From contig NZ_MAYG01000023.1 in NCBI RefSeq assembly GCF_001684965.1, positions 248,001-312,000 on the forward strand: a stretch of 64,000 bases of DNA, read 5' to 3'. The translations under genes were made by a program, and so were the position numbers. The notes beneath the pieces were generated by a model. The model made no database searches. It was not told where the DNA came from and saw only the letters and a program-made list of their open reading frames with translations. The stretch comes from Chryseobacterium arthrosphaerae (GTDB lineage: Bacteria > Bacteroidota > Bacteroidia > Flavobacteriales > Weeksellaceae). Below are positions 9,101 through 16,560 of this stretch, piece by piece (positions within the stretch are counted from its first letter, which is position 1; each line of letters opens with the position of its first letter).

Positions 9101-10935
9101 TGGATCTTTCGATTGATGATATTAAGATGAATGGTAACGATATGGGGGATATTTCCATTTCGGCTACCAACGGATTCTCTCTGAATGTCTATGATATTGA
9201 TGTGAAAGTACATTCGGCAGGTGCTCTTGGAAACAACAGTTTGAATTTAACGGGTACTGTTAACAATAACACTGCTTCACCGGACATTGACCTTACTGCT
9301 GAAATGCGTGATTTTGATCTGGCATTCACCCAGCAGTTTGTGCAGTCTGTCTTTGGAAATCTGAGAGGAAAGGCCACCGGAGATCTAAAAATCAATGGTA
9401 AGCTTAAGAATCTTGATTACAGCGGTGATATTGCTTTAAAAGATTTTGGATTAAAACTTCTCTTTACAGGGGTAGATTACTCATTTGATGATACTGTAAT
9501 CCAGTTGACCAAAGGTCTTGCTATCCTCAACAATATTGAAGTGCACGATGGAAGATCGAACTCCAAAGGAAATGTTTCCGGGGCGATTCAGTTTGAAACG
9601 CTTTCTTCCATGGGGGTATCTCTGGTAATGAGAGCAGATAACCTATTGATGCTGAATACCACACAGAAAGACTATGATCTCTTCTGGGGGCGTGTCTACG
9701 GACAGGGAGATCTGTATGTGGACGGACCTGTTTCGGGGCTGAGTATTACAACACCTAATATGAAAGCTCTGAATGGAAGTACCTTTACTTTCAATTCAAG
9801 TTCCACCTCGAATGTGGAAGAATTTAAAATGCTGAGGTTCCTGAAAGAAGGAAAAGACGGTCTGGTGACGCTCGAGGACAAGAAAAAGACAGGAGCCAAT
9901 ATGAACGTCGACTTCAGTCTGAGTGTTGATAAAGGAACCACTGTAAATGTACTGGTAGGAGATGATGTCGGAAATATTACGGTGAAAGGTTCTGCAGATC
10001 CTTTGAAATTCCACATGAACAGACAGGGAAACATTGCGATGAGTGGAACATATAAGGTGGATAACGGAACATTCGTTTCCAAAGCAATTCTTAACAAAAC
10101 GTTCCAGATAGAAAGAAACAGTAGTATCCGGTGGGATGGAGATGCCATGAAACCTTCCCTGGATATCAATGCCAATTATGTAAGAATGGTTTCCAATGTT
10201 GGGGAATATCTGAGTCTGAGTAAACTTCAGCCTATCAGTATCTTGCTGCAGGCGCACATTTCCCAGTCGTTGGTAGATCCTAAGATAGACCTTAATGTAA
10301 CAGCGCTGGATGTGTCCAGCCAGGTAAGGGAAACGCTTGCCGCCAAAATGAGCCAGGAAGGGGAAAAAGTACTTCAGTTCGGTTCCGTCCTGTTGCTGAG
10401 TACCTTTAATGTATCCAATACGGGAGGTGTAGATGTGAATGTAGGAAATGTAGCGGAATCTTCCGGATATAATATGCTTCTGAAACAGCTGGGATCAGTA
10501 CTTAATACAATGAGTAATGAGTTCCAGATTGACCTTAACTATGTAAAAGGGGACCAGAATGCCAGCATAGGAGACAGGGCCAATGCCGGAGTAAGTGTTG
10601 CCCTTTCACCGAGAGTCAATATCAAGACCGGTCTGGGAATTCCGTTGTCGAAGACAGAAGGGGCCCAAAACAACTATCTTTCTGGTGAAGGCTCTATTGA
10701 ATATGATCTCTCTAAAAAGAATGACGGTACGCTTGTCATCCGGGGTTATTCAAAGCCTACCAATATCGGTATGGGGCTGGCCAGTACCAATGGTTCTGCT
10801 AATCAGGCCTATGGGGTAGGGGCCGTATGGAGTAAAAGCTTCAATTCTTTGTTTAAAAAGAAGAAAAAAGATAAAAAACCTTCGGAAGCAAAAGGTGAAA
10901 TAAAAACAGATTCTATAAAATCAAAAGGCAAATAA
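6139..10935 (+). CDS. TamB-like translocation/assembly module protein (DUF490)
   Basis: This 1598-residue protein is an AsmA/TamB-type bridge protein, a family tied to moving lipids or beta-barrel proteins between the inner and outer membranes. Residues 1-70 are a charged cytosolic tail with helical Glu/Lys/Val repeats. One transmembrane helix follows at about 74-98, and then a very long repetitive beta-rich periplasmic region. The last 400 residues carry the TamB (DUF490) pattern, including NKTFQIERNSSIRWDGDAMKP. The C-terminus is Lys-rich (KKKKKDKKPSEAKGE). I took the ATG at 6139, because earlier in-frame starts lie wholly inside the divergent tsaD. No clear terminator follows. Confidence 0.88.
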   Translation: MAKLENNNENENKKSVAENLGDQVQKTVENVEGKVRETVKEASELASDAINHPIETAEEFGKQAVKDVTSYTWWAKLLLILFWIGLFLIGSIMVIINLPVTKQWAADQALQIVNQDFKAGFSTESVDVNYFGDVTIKGLKVKDYKGLDFITAREFRADSDWISLAVNAISGKSNSLSFNSLTLVNADVKVITYKGDSIANFVRFTELFDNGKKRDPNKPPFQLNSRIQIIDSKVSIVNENSPGDQGKWLTATQFNLKAPNVKVNGPNVSALINNMSFVTKRWGKSHIVDTFSTELSLTKQFLSLKDLTLNTDHTLLQGDIKFNLHDGSWADFADRVRWDMNINQGSQMSGYDISYFVTNWDNIKPFNLAGKMTGPLNKFHLENFLIRNPDVNIATKTMKVDNLLKGHFSIETKDLSTDFTYKDLKAMMPSFISSKMKNFADDFGKLKYNGTAKVNPDQIYVENGNLMTGIGQAKISRLTLTGYSTAMPKYSGYLDVKDLNTSVITKNKTVGLISGKFDLNGQSFDVNTMRLTTKSQVASIEIMDKVINNLYLDGLLDHKKYNGLITVNDEQAKATIKGLIDFSTSKVAMDVNADVSYLNMNYFTNKPGNQIVSGQVDGKMSMSSINDLTLDVNANNLHFATATQKYDIPNAKLRTFIEAGGRVIDVDAPGAATGKISGKYNLADLAGMVQNGVGKILVGPPPRKLYRGQNFALNFDVRQGLVNYFLPDLKLPNGALVEGEYDGNSNNLILNLDATSLKYIMTKEEEITDADKALAASNPEYKINDRKNLNRDSAMVDSVKVRINTANLDQQLYARINRIEYNKNIIKDFELKGNNENGNTLHLATVFKHGSPDDEINEKLKEYAINVDQSTDAAGDYVFRFEPTEVKFNEVTWAIDTSPELNHSITYRRQTGDFDIRNLRVYSDKSALFIKEAQFKSAKDFYVDADINDFSIEKLLEMQSGGNSMDIKGLANGTVKIKMDKSTLQPLVDLSIDDIKMNGNDMGDISISATNGFSLNVYDIDVKVHSAGALGNNSLNLTGTVNNNTASPDIDLTAEMRDFDLAFTQQFVQSVFGNLRGKATGDLKINGKLKNLDYSGDIALKDFGLKLLFTGVDYSFDDTVIQLTKGLAILNNIEVHDGRSNSKGNVSGAIQFETLSSMGVSLVMRADNLLMLNTTQKDYDLFWGRVYGQGDLYVDGPVSGLSITTPNMKALNGSTFTFNSSSTSNVEEFKMLRFLKEGKDGLVTLEDKKKTGANMNVDFSLSVDKGTTVNVLVGDDVGNITVKGSADPLKFHMNRQGNIAMSGTYKVDNGTFVSKAILNKTFQIERNSSIRWDGDAMKPSLDINANYVRMVSNVGEYLSLSKLQPISILLQAHISQSLVDPKIDLNVTALDVSSQVRETLAAKMSQEGEKVLQFGSVLLLSTFNVSNTGGVDVNVGNVAESSGYNMLLKQLGSVLNTMSNEFQIDLNYVKGDQNASIGDRANAGVSVALSPRVNIKTGLGIPLSKTEGAQNNYLSGEGSIEYDLSKKNDGTLVIRGYSKPTNIGMGLASTNGSANQAYGVGAVWSKSFNSLFKKKKKDKKPSEAKGEIKTDSIKSKGK
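6143..6150 (-). promoter_or_regulatory. Putative tsaD -7 box inside the tamB-like start
   Basis: On the minus strand TAACTTTG is an exact TAnnTTTG match. It lies in codons 2-4 of the tamB-like gene, 8 nt before the tsaD ATG. Transcription would begin almost at the start codon. No -33 box is evident. Confidence 0.35.
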
Positions 10936-11017
10936 TTAGAATATTTTAATGATTTTTATCATCTGTGTTAATTATTGTTAATATTTGATATATATTTTTT
11001 AGTTAAATTATTTTTCG

Positions 11018-11025
11018 TAAATTTG
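11018..11025 (+). promoter_or_regulatory. Putative -7 box of the Lrp-type regulator gene
   Basis: TAAATTTG is an exact -7 match 44 bp before the ATG at 11070. The upstream DNA is extremely AT-rich, and a TTTTAG lies roughly where a -33 box would be. Confidence 0.5.
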
Positions 11026-11069
11026 CAAAAAATACATAGATTTTTTAAAGAAATTGTAATTTAACTAAT

Positions 11070-11540
11070 ATGAACTATCAACTGGACGAAATAGACAAGA
11101 AGATTCTTGATTTCTTAGTAGAAAACACAAGAATGCCTTTTACTGAAATTGCAAAGCAGATGGATGTTTCTGCTGGAACAATTCACGTAAGAGTGAAAAA
11201 GATGGAAGATGCAGGTATTATTTTGGGATCATCTCTTAACATCGATTATGGCAAGCTGGATTACCACTTTACAGCTTTCATAGGAATCCTTTTGACAAAA
11301 TCAAACCGTACTCAGGAAGTACTGAAAGAATTGTCAACTATTCCTAACGTAATTGAAGCTAGCGTTATTTCCGGAAAATATAATATTTTCTGTAAAGTAA
11401 GAGCGAAGAATACAGATGATGCTAAAAGAATCATTTATCAGATCGACGACATTCAGGATGTTATGAGAACTGAGAGTATGATTTCTATGGAAGAATTCCT
11501 GAGTGATAAAAATAGACTGATCAACGCGATCTCTATTTAA
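11070..11540 (+). CDS. Lrp/AsnC family transcriptional regulator
   Basis: This 156-residue protein has the two-domain Lrp layout. An N-terminal winged helix-turn-helix opens with LDEIDKKILDFL and has its recognition region around MDVSAGTIHVRVKKME (about 31-46). A C-terminal RAM (ActD-like) ligand-binding domain follows, with the antiparallel strand pattern around residues 65-145. Such proteins form octamers and respond to amino acids or related metabolites. The start is preceded by a good -7 box and there is no operon partner. The ligand and targets cannot be told from the sequence. Confidence 0.93.
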   Translation: MNYQLDEIDKKILDFLVENTRMPFTEIAKQMDVSAGTIHVRVKKMEDAGIILGSSLNIDYGKLDYHFTAFIGILLTKSNRTQEVLKELSTIPNVIEASVISGKYNIFCKVRAKNTDDAKRIIYQIDDIQDVMRTESMISMEEFLSDKNRLINAISI

Positions 11541-11565
11541 TTCAAATTTTAAACGAATAATTATA

Positions 11566-11603
11566 AAAGAACTTATGAAATCTCTCATAAGTTCTTTATT
11601 TTT
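11566..11603 (+). terminator. Terminator of the Lrp-type gene
   Basis: A 13-bp stem (11566-11578 with 11585-11597, 6-nt loop) is followed by ATTTTT. The T tract is part of the -7 box of the next gene. Confidence 0.8.
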
Positions 11604-11604
11604 G
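11597..11604 (+). promoter_or_regulatory. Putative -7 box overlapping a terminator
   Basis: TATTTTTG is an exact -7 match made from the T tract of the preceding terminator. It ends 5 nt before the ATG at 11610, so the mRNA would be leaderless or nearly so. Confidence 0.35.
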
Positions 11605-11609
11605 CAGGT

Positions 11610-11987
11610 ATGGAAGAATACAGTTATTTTGACGAGGATCCGAAGAAAGGATGGGGATTTGTACTGGCATTTGCAGCCTTGATGTTATTTACCATAATGG
11701 GACTGGGAATTGATGTGGATGAGTATCTGCAGCATGAATATCTTGATATTCCCAGATGGTATTTTTACATCATCTTTTCCATTGATGCCCTGATGATGAT
11801 AGGTCTTGTGCTGATGTTGTTCTATAAAAAAATCGGGATCTTTATGTTTCCGGTACTTTTGGTATTGCATTTCTTTATGCACAATTATTACCTGTCTACA
11901 TTCCTGTATACGGATGTTACCAATCTTTTCCTGTTCACAGGTTTCGGGATGCTGGCGATCATTCCGAAATGGAAGTTTTTCAGATAG
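11610..11987 (+). CDS. Small four-TM membrane protein
   Basis: This 125-residue integral membrane protein was not recognised. The N-terminal 14 residues are acidic and cytosolic (EEYSYFDEDPKKG). Four hydrophobic segments follow, at about 15-33, 49-70, 74-95 and 100-118, and the protein ends in KWKFFR. Asp, Glu and His residues sit in the loop between helices 1 and 2. The start ATG at 11610 comes immediately after the Lrp terminator. It is convergent with the RiPP operon, with only 4 bp between the stop codons at 11987 and 11992. The function is unknown. Confidence 0.75.
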   Translation: MEEYSYFDEDPKKGWGFVLAFAALMLFTIMGLGIDVDEYLQHEYLDIPRWYFYIIFSIDALMMIGLVLMLFYKKIGIFMFPVLLVLHFFMHNYYLSTFLYTDVTNLFLFTGFGMLAIIPKWKFFR

Positions 11988-11991
11988 GAAT

Positions 11992-13086
11992 TTACCCTAC
12001 ACCGGTTCTTTTGAGCTCCTGCAGATGATAAAAATGGATTGTTTTCTGTTTTAAAGGATTTTCAGCCCAGTTCTGCCATTCGCAGGTATAAGGATTGTAG
12101 CCGCATTTTAAAGGTTTTGAAGTATCAAGTCCTGCTTTATTGAAGCTGTTCTTTTCCGTATAAGCCCTGCAGTCGGTACAGATATACCGGAATTCACAGT
12201 CTTTGCATCCCTCAATCTGGTCTTTGGTAAGGTTCCAGTATTTTTTGAAACTATCATGGTTTAAGACCAGCTCAAGACTGTCATTTTGGATATTTCCAAA
12301 GCTTTCGGTCATCAGAGGACAGTTTTTAATATTACCGTTCTTATCAATACCCATCTTTTTATACAGGCAGGAATTGTGATTGATGGCTTCCAATACTTTG
12401 GGAATATTAGTATTGAAATATTTCATGTCCACTTTTCCACAGGCAGATATTTTGAGCTCTTCTTCCACAAACTGTACTGTAAATCTGTATTCATCTTTAG
12501 CTTTGAAAGGAGGCTGCGTACAATTGTAGAAGACCATGCTGTAAATTCGTTCTGTCTCCTGCTGGAGAACCTGTATAAAAGACCGGTCAATCTCCTGATG
12601 AAACGGAGAAAAGATTTCTATCCCGGATAATACTGAGTTGGTAAAAGCGCTGTCAATTTCTATAAAATCCTTTAATGGTAAGGCCTTCGAACTGTAGATA
12701 ACAAGATGCCTGATTTCCAGGTTTTCTGCTGATGATTTTATTTTTTTAATGACCTCCATATCTTCCATTTCTATAAATAGATTCGTTATGGCAACAGGTT
12801 CATGGTAATCATAGTAAAAAGGAGGGAAGTTCCTGTCCCAATCATTCTCTGTGATAAATCCATACTCTTTTTCCAGCAGAAGATTAATGTATTCATGAAC
12901 AACCGGTCTGGATGTTCTATCATAATCTTTAAGGACGTCTTCAACGGAATGATCCTTCATCTCCTGTATGATCTGATACAATTCCAGAGGATATAGTTCG
13001 GAGGTATTTCTCTGCAGGTCTGAAATGAGGATTCTGCCGGCTCCTTTTGTGATGAGAATATTGCTGAATAGATTGAAATAGTTCAT
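11992..13086 (-). CDS. gwsS: Grasp-with-spasm system SPASM domain peptide maturase
   Basis: This 364-residue protein is the SPASM partner of a grasp-with-spasm RiPP system and is expected to act on the precursor peptide. All ten cysteines lie in the C-terminal half: 189, 216, 240, 256, 294, 297, 303, 306, 328 and 335. C294-x2-C-x5-C-x2-C306 and the flanking cysteines form the SPASM iron-sulfur pattern. Residues 1-188 have no cysteine, so no CX3CX2C radical-SAM motif is present. The N-terminal part may be a degenerate radical-SAM barrel or a recognition domain. It is the last gene of the operon, 38 bp behind the 60-residue gene. The family call is from recognition of this gene order and the cysteine pattern. 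Confidence 0.82.
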   Translation of the reverse strand: MNYFNLFSNILITKGAGRILISDLQRNTSELYPLELYQIIQEMKDHSVEDVLKDYDRTSRPVVHEYINLLLEKEYGFITENDWDRNFPPFYYDYHEPVAITNLFIEMEDMEVIKKIKSSAENLEIRHLVIYSSKALPLKDFIEIDSAFTNSVLSGIEIFSPFHQEIDRSFIQVLQQETERIYSMVFYNCTQPPFKAKDEYRFTVQFVEEELKISACGKVDMKYFNTNIPKVLEAINHNSCLYKKMGIDKNGNIKNCPLMTESFGNIQNDSLELVLNHDSFKKYWNLTKDQIEGCKDCEFRYICTDCRAYTEKNSFNKAGLDTSKPLKCGYNPYTCEWQNWAENPLKQKTIHFYHLQELKRTGVG

Positions 13087-13124
13087 GAATTAATATAGAT
13101 TATGTGGGGATGAGTTAAGAGATT

Positions 13125-13307
13125 TCATACTAATCTTGTCAGAAATTTGTAAGGATTAAGTTTTGAATAGGAATCTGTCTTGTATTTTTCGCAAGGGACC
13201 GTGATGCTGAAATGTTTTTTCTCACGGCTTTTACTTTTCACAACGTCAATATATTTAAAGGTGAGGGGCAGTTTATGCTTTTCCCTGTGAGTAAAATCTT
13301 TTTTCAT
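13125..13307 (-). CDS. Small basic protein in the RiPP operon
   Basis: This 60-residue, Lys-rich protein has one cysteine and no GG leader, signal peptide or membrane helix, and was not recognised. Its ATG overlaps the stop codon of the ATP-grasp gene by 4 nt (ATGA at 13304-13307), the same coupling seen between the lipoprotein and the ATP-grasp gene. This argues that it is translated. It sits between the two maturase genes. It could be an accessory or recognition protein, or a remnant of a longer gene; no function is proposed. Confidence 0.5.
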   Translation of the reverse strand: MKKDFTHREKHKLPLTFKYIDVVKSKSREKKHFSITVPCEKYKTDSYSKLNPYKFLTRLV

Positions 13308-14206
13308 AAATATTCTGCTATTTCTTTTTCCAGTAAATAATTACACAGGACTGACATTCCCAGAAACTGACCTACAGGATTAACTTCTAAAAAATAATAT
13401 TTACTGCCACTCTTAATGAAATCCAGGGAACCTGAATTGAGGTCTAAAGACTGCATGAGCAGATGTATTTTTTGCTCAATATTTTTGGGGAGACGATAAG
13501 GCACTTTTCTATTGGGCTTTTTATCATTGTACTTTCTGAAATCAACTTTAGTCTGATCATCATTTTGTGAAAAAATAGCCATGGACCAGATTTTGCCATT
13601 GAGATAAAAGCTTCTTATTTCATAATCTTTTTCGATTTTTTCCTGAAAAAAGGTGATGAAAAAACTTTCATCTTCATTTTCCTGAATAACCGTTGTATAC
13701 ATCATTCCGCTGGAATCTTTGAGTATGTCTTCCATTCGGGGATTTCCGCCTATGGTTTTGATGATTGTTTTATTTAAAATAACATCATCTGTGGTGTCCG
13801 CCAGAAAATAGGACGGAATATCCAAACCTGTCTTTTGTGCCTCTTCAAGTACAAGTAGCTTATTAATATCACTATTACTTTGCTTGTTGATATGTTTTTT
13901 TGATTCTAAAACCTTCATTATATAATCTTCAAGCCAGTGCTGATATTCATTCATATTCAGGTTAATGGCCTCATTTTTATAAAGCAGACGGTTAAACTTC
14001 AGACCACCTCTTCTATACCATATGCTGGTAATTTCATCAATAAAAAAACTGTTTCTCAGGCTTTCTATATAAATCCGTTTTTCTCTGATCTTAATATCAA
14101 AAATTTCATCTTCATGCACCCGGATAAAGCTTTTTCCTAGTTTTAGCAGCCATTTAATGACTTCTGTAGTGGTTATTTCGTTATTGTTAGAAATGATAAG
14201 TATCAA
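13304..14206 (-). CDS. gwsG: Grasp-with-spasm system ATP-grasp peptide maturase
   Basis: This 300-residue ATP-grasp ligase resembles the MvdC/MvdD and RimK type. By analogy with graspetides, it would use ATP to activate Asp or Glu side chains of the precursor and join them to Ser, Thr or Lys. Visible ATP-grasp features are the EKDYEIRSFYLNGKIW strand pair, DFRKYN, and the metal-binding end SLDFIKSGSKYYFLEVNP (about 262-280) with Glu and Asn ligands. The N-terminal 100 residues include IWYRRGG, typical of the maturase pre-domain. It overlaps its neighbours by 4 nt on both sides. The gene is clearly more AT-rich than the housekeeping genes nearby, consistent with transfer. Confidence 0.87.
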   Translation of the reverse strand: MILIISNNNEITTTEVIKWLLKLGKSFIRVHEDEIFDIKIREKRIYIESLRNSFFIDEITSIWYRRGGLKFNRLLYKNEAINLNMNEYQHWLEDYIMKVLESKKHINKQSNSDINKLLVLEEAQKTGLDIPSYFLADTTDDVILNKTIIKTIGGNPRMEDILKDSSGMMYTTVIQENEDESFFITFFQEKIEKDYEIRSFYLNGKIWSMAIFSQNDDQTKVDFRKYNDKKPNRKVPYRLPKNIEQKIHLLMQSLDLNSGSLDFIKSGSKYYFLEVNPVGQFLGMSVLCNYLLEKEIAEYL

Positions 14207-15108
14207 TTTTTCTTTTTTATTTTTTTGAAGAAATCTTTAGTGATCCATTGAGCATGCTTCAAGCTTGGCAGTCCTATACTTTTGCGGTTGCGGTTCACTG
14301 TTGCCGAGTCTTTTATATTTTCATATCCCTGGTATACTCCATAGGTGTAAGGCCGTTTATGATGAGAATCATTTCTGTCTATCATTGCAGCGTAGTCTCT
14401 GGGAGGGCAATCACCGGATTTTACGTACTCTAATATCTTGGTTTTAAAATATTGTTGATATTCATCATAATCAGCCATATGAAGCAACACTGGCCCTGAG
14501 GGCATCATCAAATCCCCATTCCATAAACCTATCTTTTGTAAACTCGGGAATCCATAATTTTCAAACATCCATTTCAGAAGTTCAGCATTCTTTTTATCAT
14601 TTTTTATGACTTCCGGGTAATTTCCTTCTTTGCGGCTGCTTTGATCACGTTGAAATGCAACACTAAAGGAATCGATCAGTTTTTGGTTAAGCCCTTTTTT
14701 CCATTCTTCAACCTTCACTTCCATTTCCTGTCTGTCTATACCATATTTTTTATAGAGTTGTATGAAGCTGGTATCTTCTTTTTTATACTTCCAGTTAGGG
14801 GCAATTAAAGGGATAAGCCTGTAAAGACTTTTCTTTCCACCGAAGTTTTTATGATGCTGATCAGCAAGTCTTATATAATTTTCATATTCATTGATCCGGT
14901 CCTGGTTTTTGGGAGGGTATTGTCTGAATATCTTTTTGTACCGTTTGATGATAGCTGCTGTATCCTTTTGAAAACGGAATATACTGTCTGTTTCATTGAT
15001 TTTATTGTAATAGGTTATATAATTTAAATTTCTGCTCTTACAGGCGGTAAGAATAAAAAATACAGCTATTAAAATATAAGAAGCATAGTTCCACATATCT
15101 TTTTTCAT
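14203..15108 (-). CDS. DUF6624-like lipoprotein in the RiPP operon
   Basis: This 301-residue protein has a lipoprotein signal, with a hydrophobic stretch at about 10-20 and lipobox LTAC giving Cys 23, so it should be anchored in a membrane facing the periplasm or surface. The C-terminal 140 residues look like DUF6624, with a conserved HMADYDEYQQY and a terminal NRNRKSIGLPSL. Its stop overlaps the ATP-grasp start by 4 nt, and the precursor gene lies 109 bp upstream, so it is embedded in the RiPP operon. It might handle, anchor or give immunity to the product, but this is only inferred from position. The domain assignment is from memory. Confidence 0.7.
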   Translation of the reverse strand: MKKDMWNYASYILIAVFFILTACKSRNLNYITYYNKINETDSIFRFQKDTAAIIKRYKKIFRQYPPKNQDRINEYENYIRLADQHHKNFGGKKSLYRLIPLIAPNWKYKKEDTSFIQLYKKYGIDRQEMEVKVEEWKKGLNQKLIDSFSVAFQRDQSSRKEGNYPEVIKNDKKNAELLKWMFENYGFPSLQKIGLWNGDLMMPSGPVLLHMADYDEYQQYFKTKILEYVKSGDCPPRDYAAMIDRNDSHHKRPYTYGVYQGYENIKDSATVNRNRKSIGLPSLKHAQWITKDFFKKIKKKN

Positions 15109-15217
15109 AAACTCTTCAGGGAATAATCAGTTTTAATTTTTGCAGGTTCCTGTAATAAGGATACCACAATCGATAATAAGAAGAAATAGAGGGATGAACC
15201 CTCTATCTGTATTACTG

Positions 15218-15412
15218 TTAATGAATATTAGTATCTATTTTTAAAGTACTGATACGCACGCCATCTTTCCATGTCTCTTTATCATAGCACGTAGAACCAC
15301 AATCCGTTTCTATGTATTTATAACCATCGCCACCTAAAATTGACTTTAAGTCTTTTCTCTGTAATTTTTTGTTTTCTGAAGAGAAACTCTTCATTCCATT
15401 TAATTTTTTCAT
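15218..15412 (-). CDS. Grasp-with-spasm RiPP precursor peptide
   Basis: This 64-residue peptide begins the RiPP operon. The leader (1-28) is basic and ends in LQRKDLKSILGG, a double-glycine processing site at 27-28. The core (29-64) has two cysteines (38 and 42 in DCGSTC) and many residues suited to ATP-grasp crosslinking: Asp, Glu, Thr, Ser and Lys, as in YIETD and DKETWKDG. An internal ATG (Met 7, 15394) could be the true start and would give a 22-residue leader like that of the peptide at 730-918. No consensus TAnnTTTG box was found upstream. Precursor status is inferred from size, leader and neighbours. Confidence 0.8.
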   Translation of the reverse strand: MKKLNGMKSFSSENKKLQRKDLKSILGGDGYKYIETDCGSTCYDKETWKDGVRISTLKIDTNIH

Positions 15413-16014
15413 TTTTGATATTTTTTTAATTTAATAAATAACTGGTGTCATATAATCCCTGACATTGGGTGCAAATACTCCTCCTATTTATCCTGCACTG
15501 TACACATACAGACTAAAATGAAGAATGTATTCATCAACGTTGATGGGATAAAACTATAAATATTTAGTTCCCGAAACAGTGATAAAATTGTTTTTTATAT
15601 GTAAATTTTTTGCAGTATTTTCAAGAAAGTTTCATCAGAAAAGTTGTACAAACTCGCAGTAGTGCGGTGAGAAAATATTATTGAAAAAGCAAAGATATTT
15701 TTAATAGTATAAAAAAGAGATATTAACCGGAAAAAAAAGAATGTCAAATCAACACAATACAGCAGTAAAAATTTCCTTTTTGTACAAATGTCCTTCCCGG
15801 ATTTGATGTGTATCGGCCTATGATGAAGTTCTGAAACCATACTTTAATTTGTACAAAAAAAATGCAAATAACTACGGGTGAAAATCAAGAGTTCCGGTAC
15901 AAAATCAGGGAAATATATCATTGTAATGCAAAATTCAATACAAAATAATACCAAAAGAATGCAAAGAAATTGCACTAAAAAGTATTGTTGAATTCTTTTA
16001 AAAATGCGTATTAT
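15413..16014. other. 602-bp gap with three TTGTACAA palindromes
   Basis: No believable gene lies here. The AT-rich stretch holds the palindrome TTGTACAA three times (15644-15651, 15780-15787, 15849-15856) and several ATGCAAA words around 15860-15965. It must contain the RiPP operon promoter, though I see only an imperfect -7 (AGTATTTG on the minus strand near 15471). Confidence 0.5.
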
Positions 16015-16560
16015 TTATTCAGAAAATACTCCCCGGAAAAAAGATTCCAGCGCTGTATGCTCATCCAGCCCGAATTTCTTTTTAAGGCGGTATTTGGTCA
16101 TTCTTACACTTTTGGGTTCCACATTCAGCAGATGGGAGATCTGTTTGGTATCCATCCCGAGATAGATATAGGCGCAGTATTTCAGATCCAGGGCGGTAAG
16201 TTTTTGTTTGGTCCTTTCATTGATGTTCTTAAAAAAATCCGGATGCAGCTCCTGTATGGTAAACCTGATCTTTTCAAAATCATTATCTATCCGGTTTTCT
16301 CCCTTCACTACGTGCTGTATATTGATGTCAGAATCAGAAAGCCGGGTCTGAAGCTGCTGAAGCACTTCATTTTTGTGCTGAATGTGAAGCTGGCTGGCTA
16401 AAACCTCACTCTGAAGTTTCTGCTGTTGTAGGGTAAGCAGTTCCTGTTCTGCTTTTAATCTGGCCTGTTCTTCCTTCTGAAGCCTGATCTGCATTTCTGC
16501 ATCATGCTTTTCAGTATCAAGCTTTTTTTCCCGTTCTATGGAGAAAATAGGGCCATCCAA
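16015..16560 (-). pseudogene. 5'-truncated LuxR-type HTH regulator
   Basis: The readable 181 residues are the C-terminal part of a regulator of the TPR / membrane helix / coiled coil / LuxR-HTH type common in flavobacteria. Residues 10-70 are a Glu/Gln/Lys-rich coiled coil. The end is a LuxR-like HTH, with LGMDTKQISHLLNVEPKSVRMTKYRLKKKFGL. No TPR or membrane segment is encoded upstream, the only start is a TTG at 16560, and a stop codon comes 8 codons before it. The upstream DNA instead reads as the C-terminus of an unrelated plus-strand protein. I read this as a deletion remnant. A shortened but functional DNA-binding protein cannot be excluded. Confidence 0.6.

Noticed and set aside
15595..15840. 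81-codon open frame on the minus strand in the gap before the RiPP operon
   Set aside because: Composition is what one expects from random AT-rich DNA (Phe/Ile/Lys runs), there is no leader or signal, and two of the TTGTACAA sites surround or fall in it.
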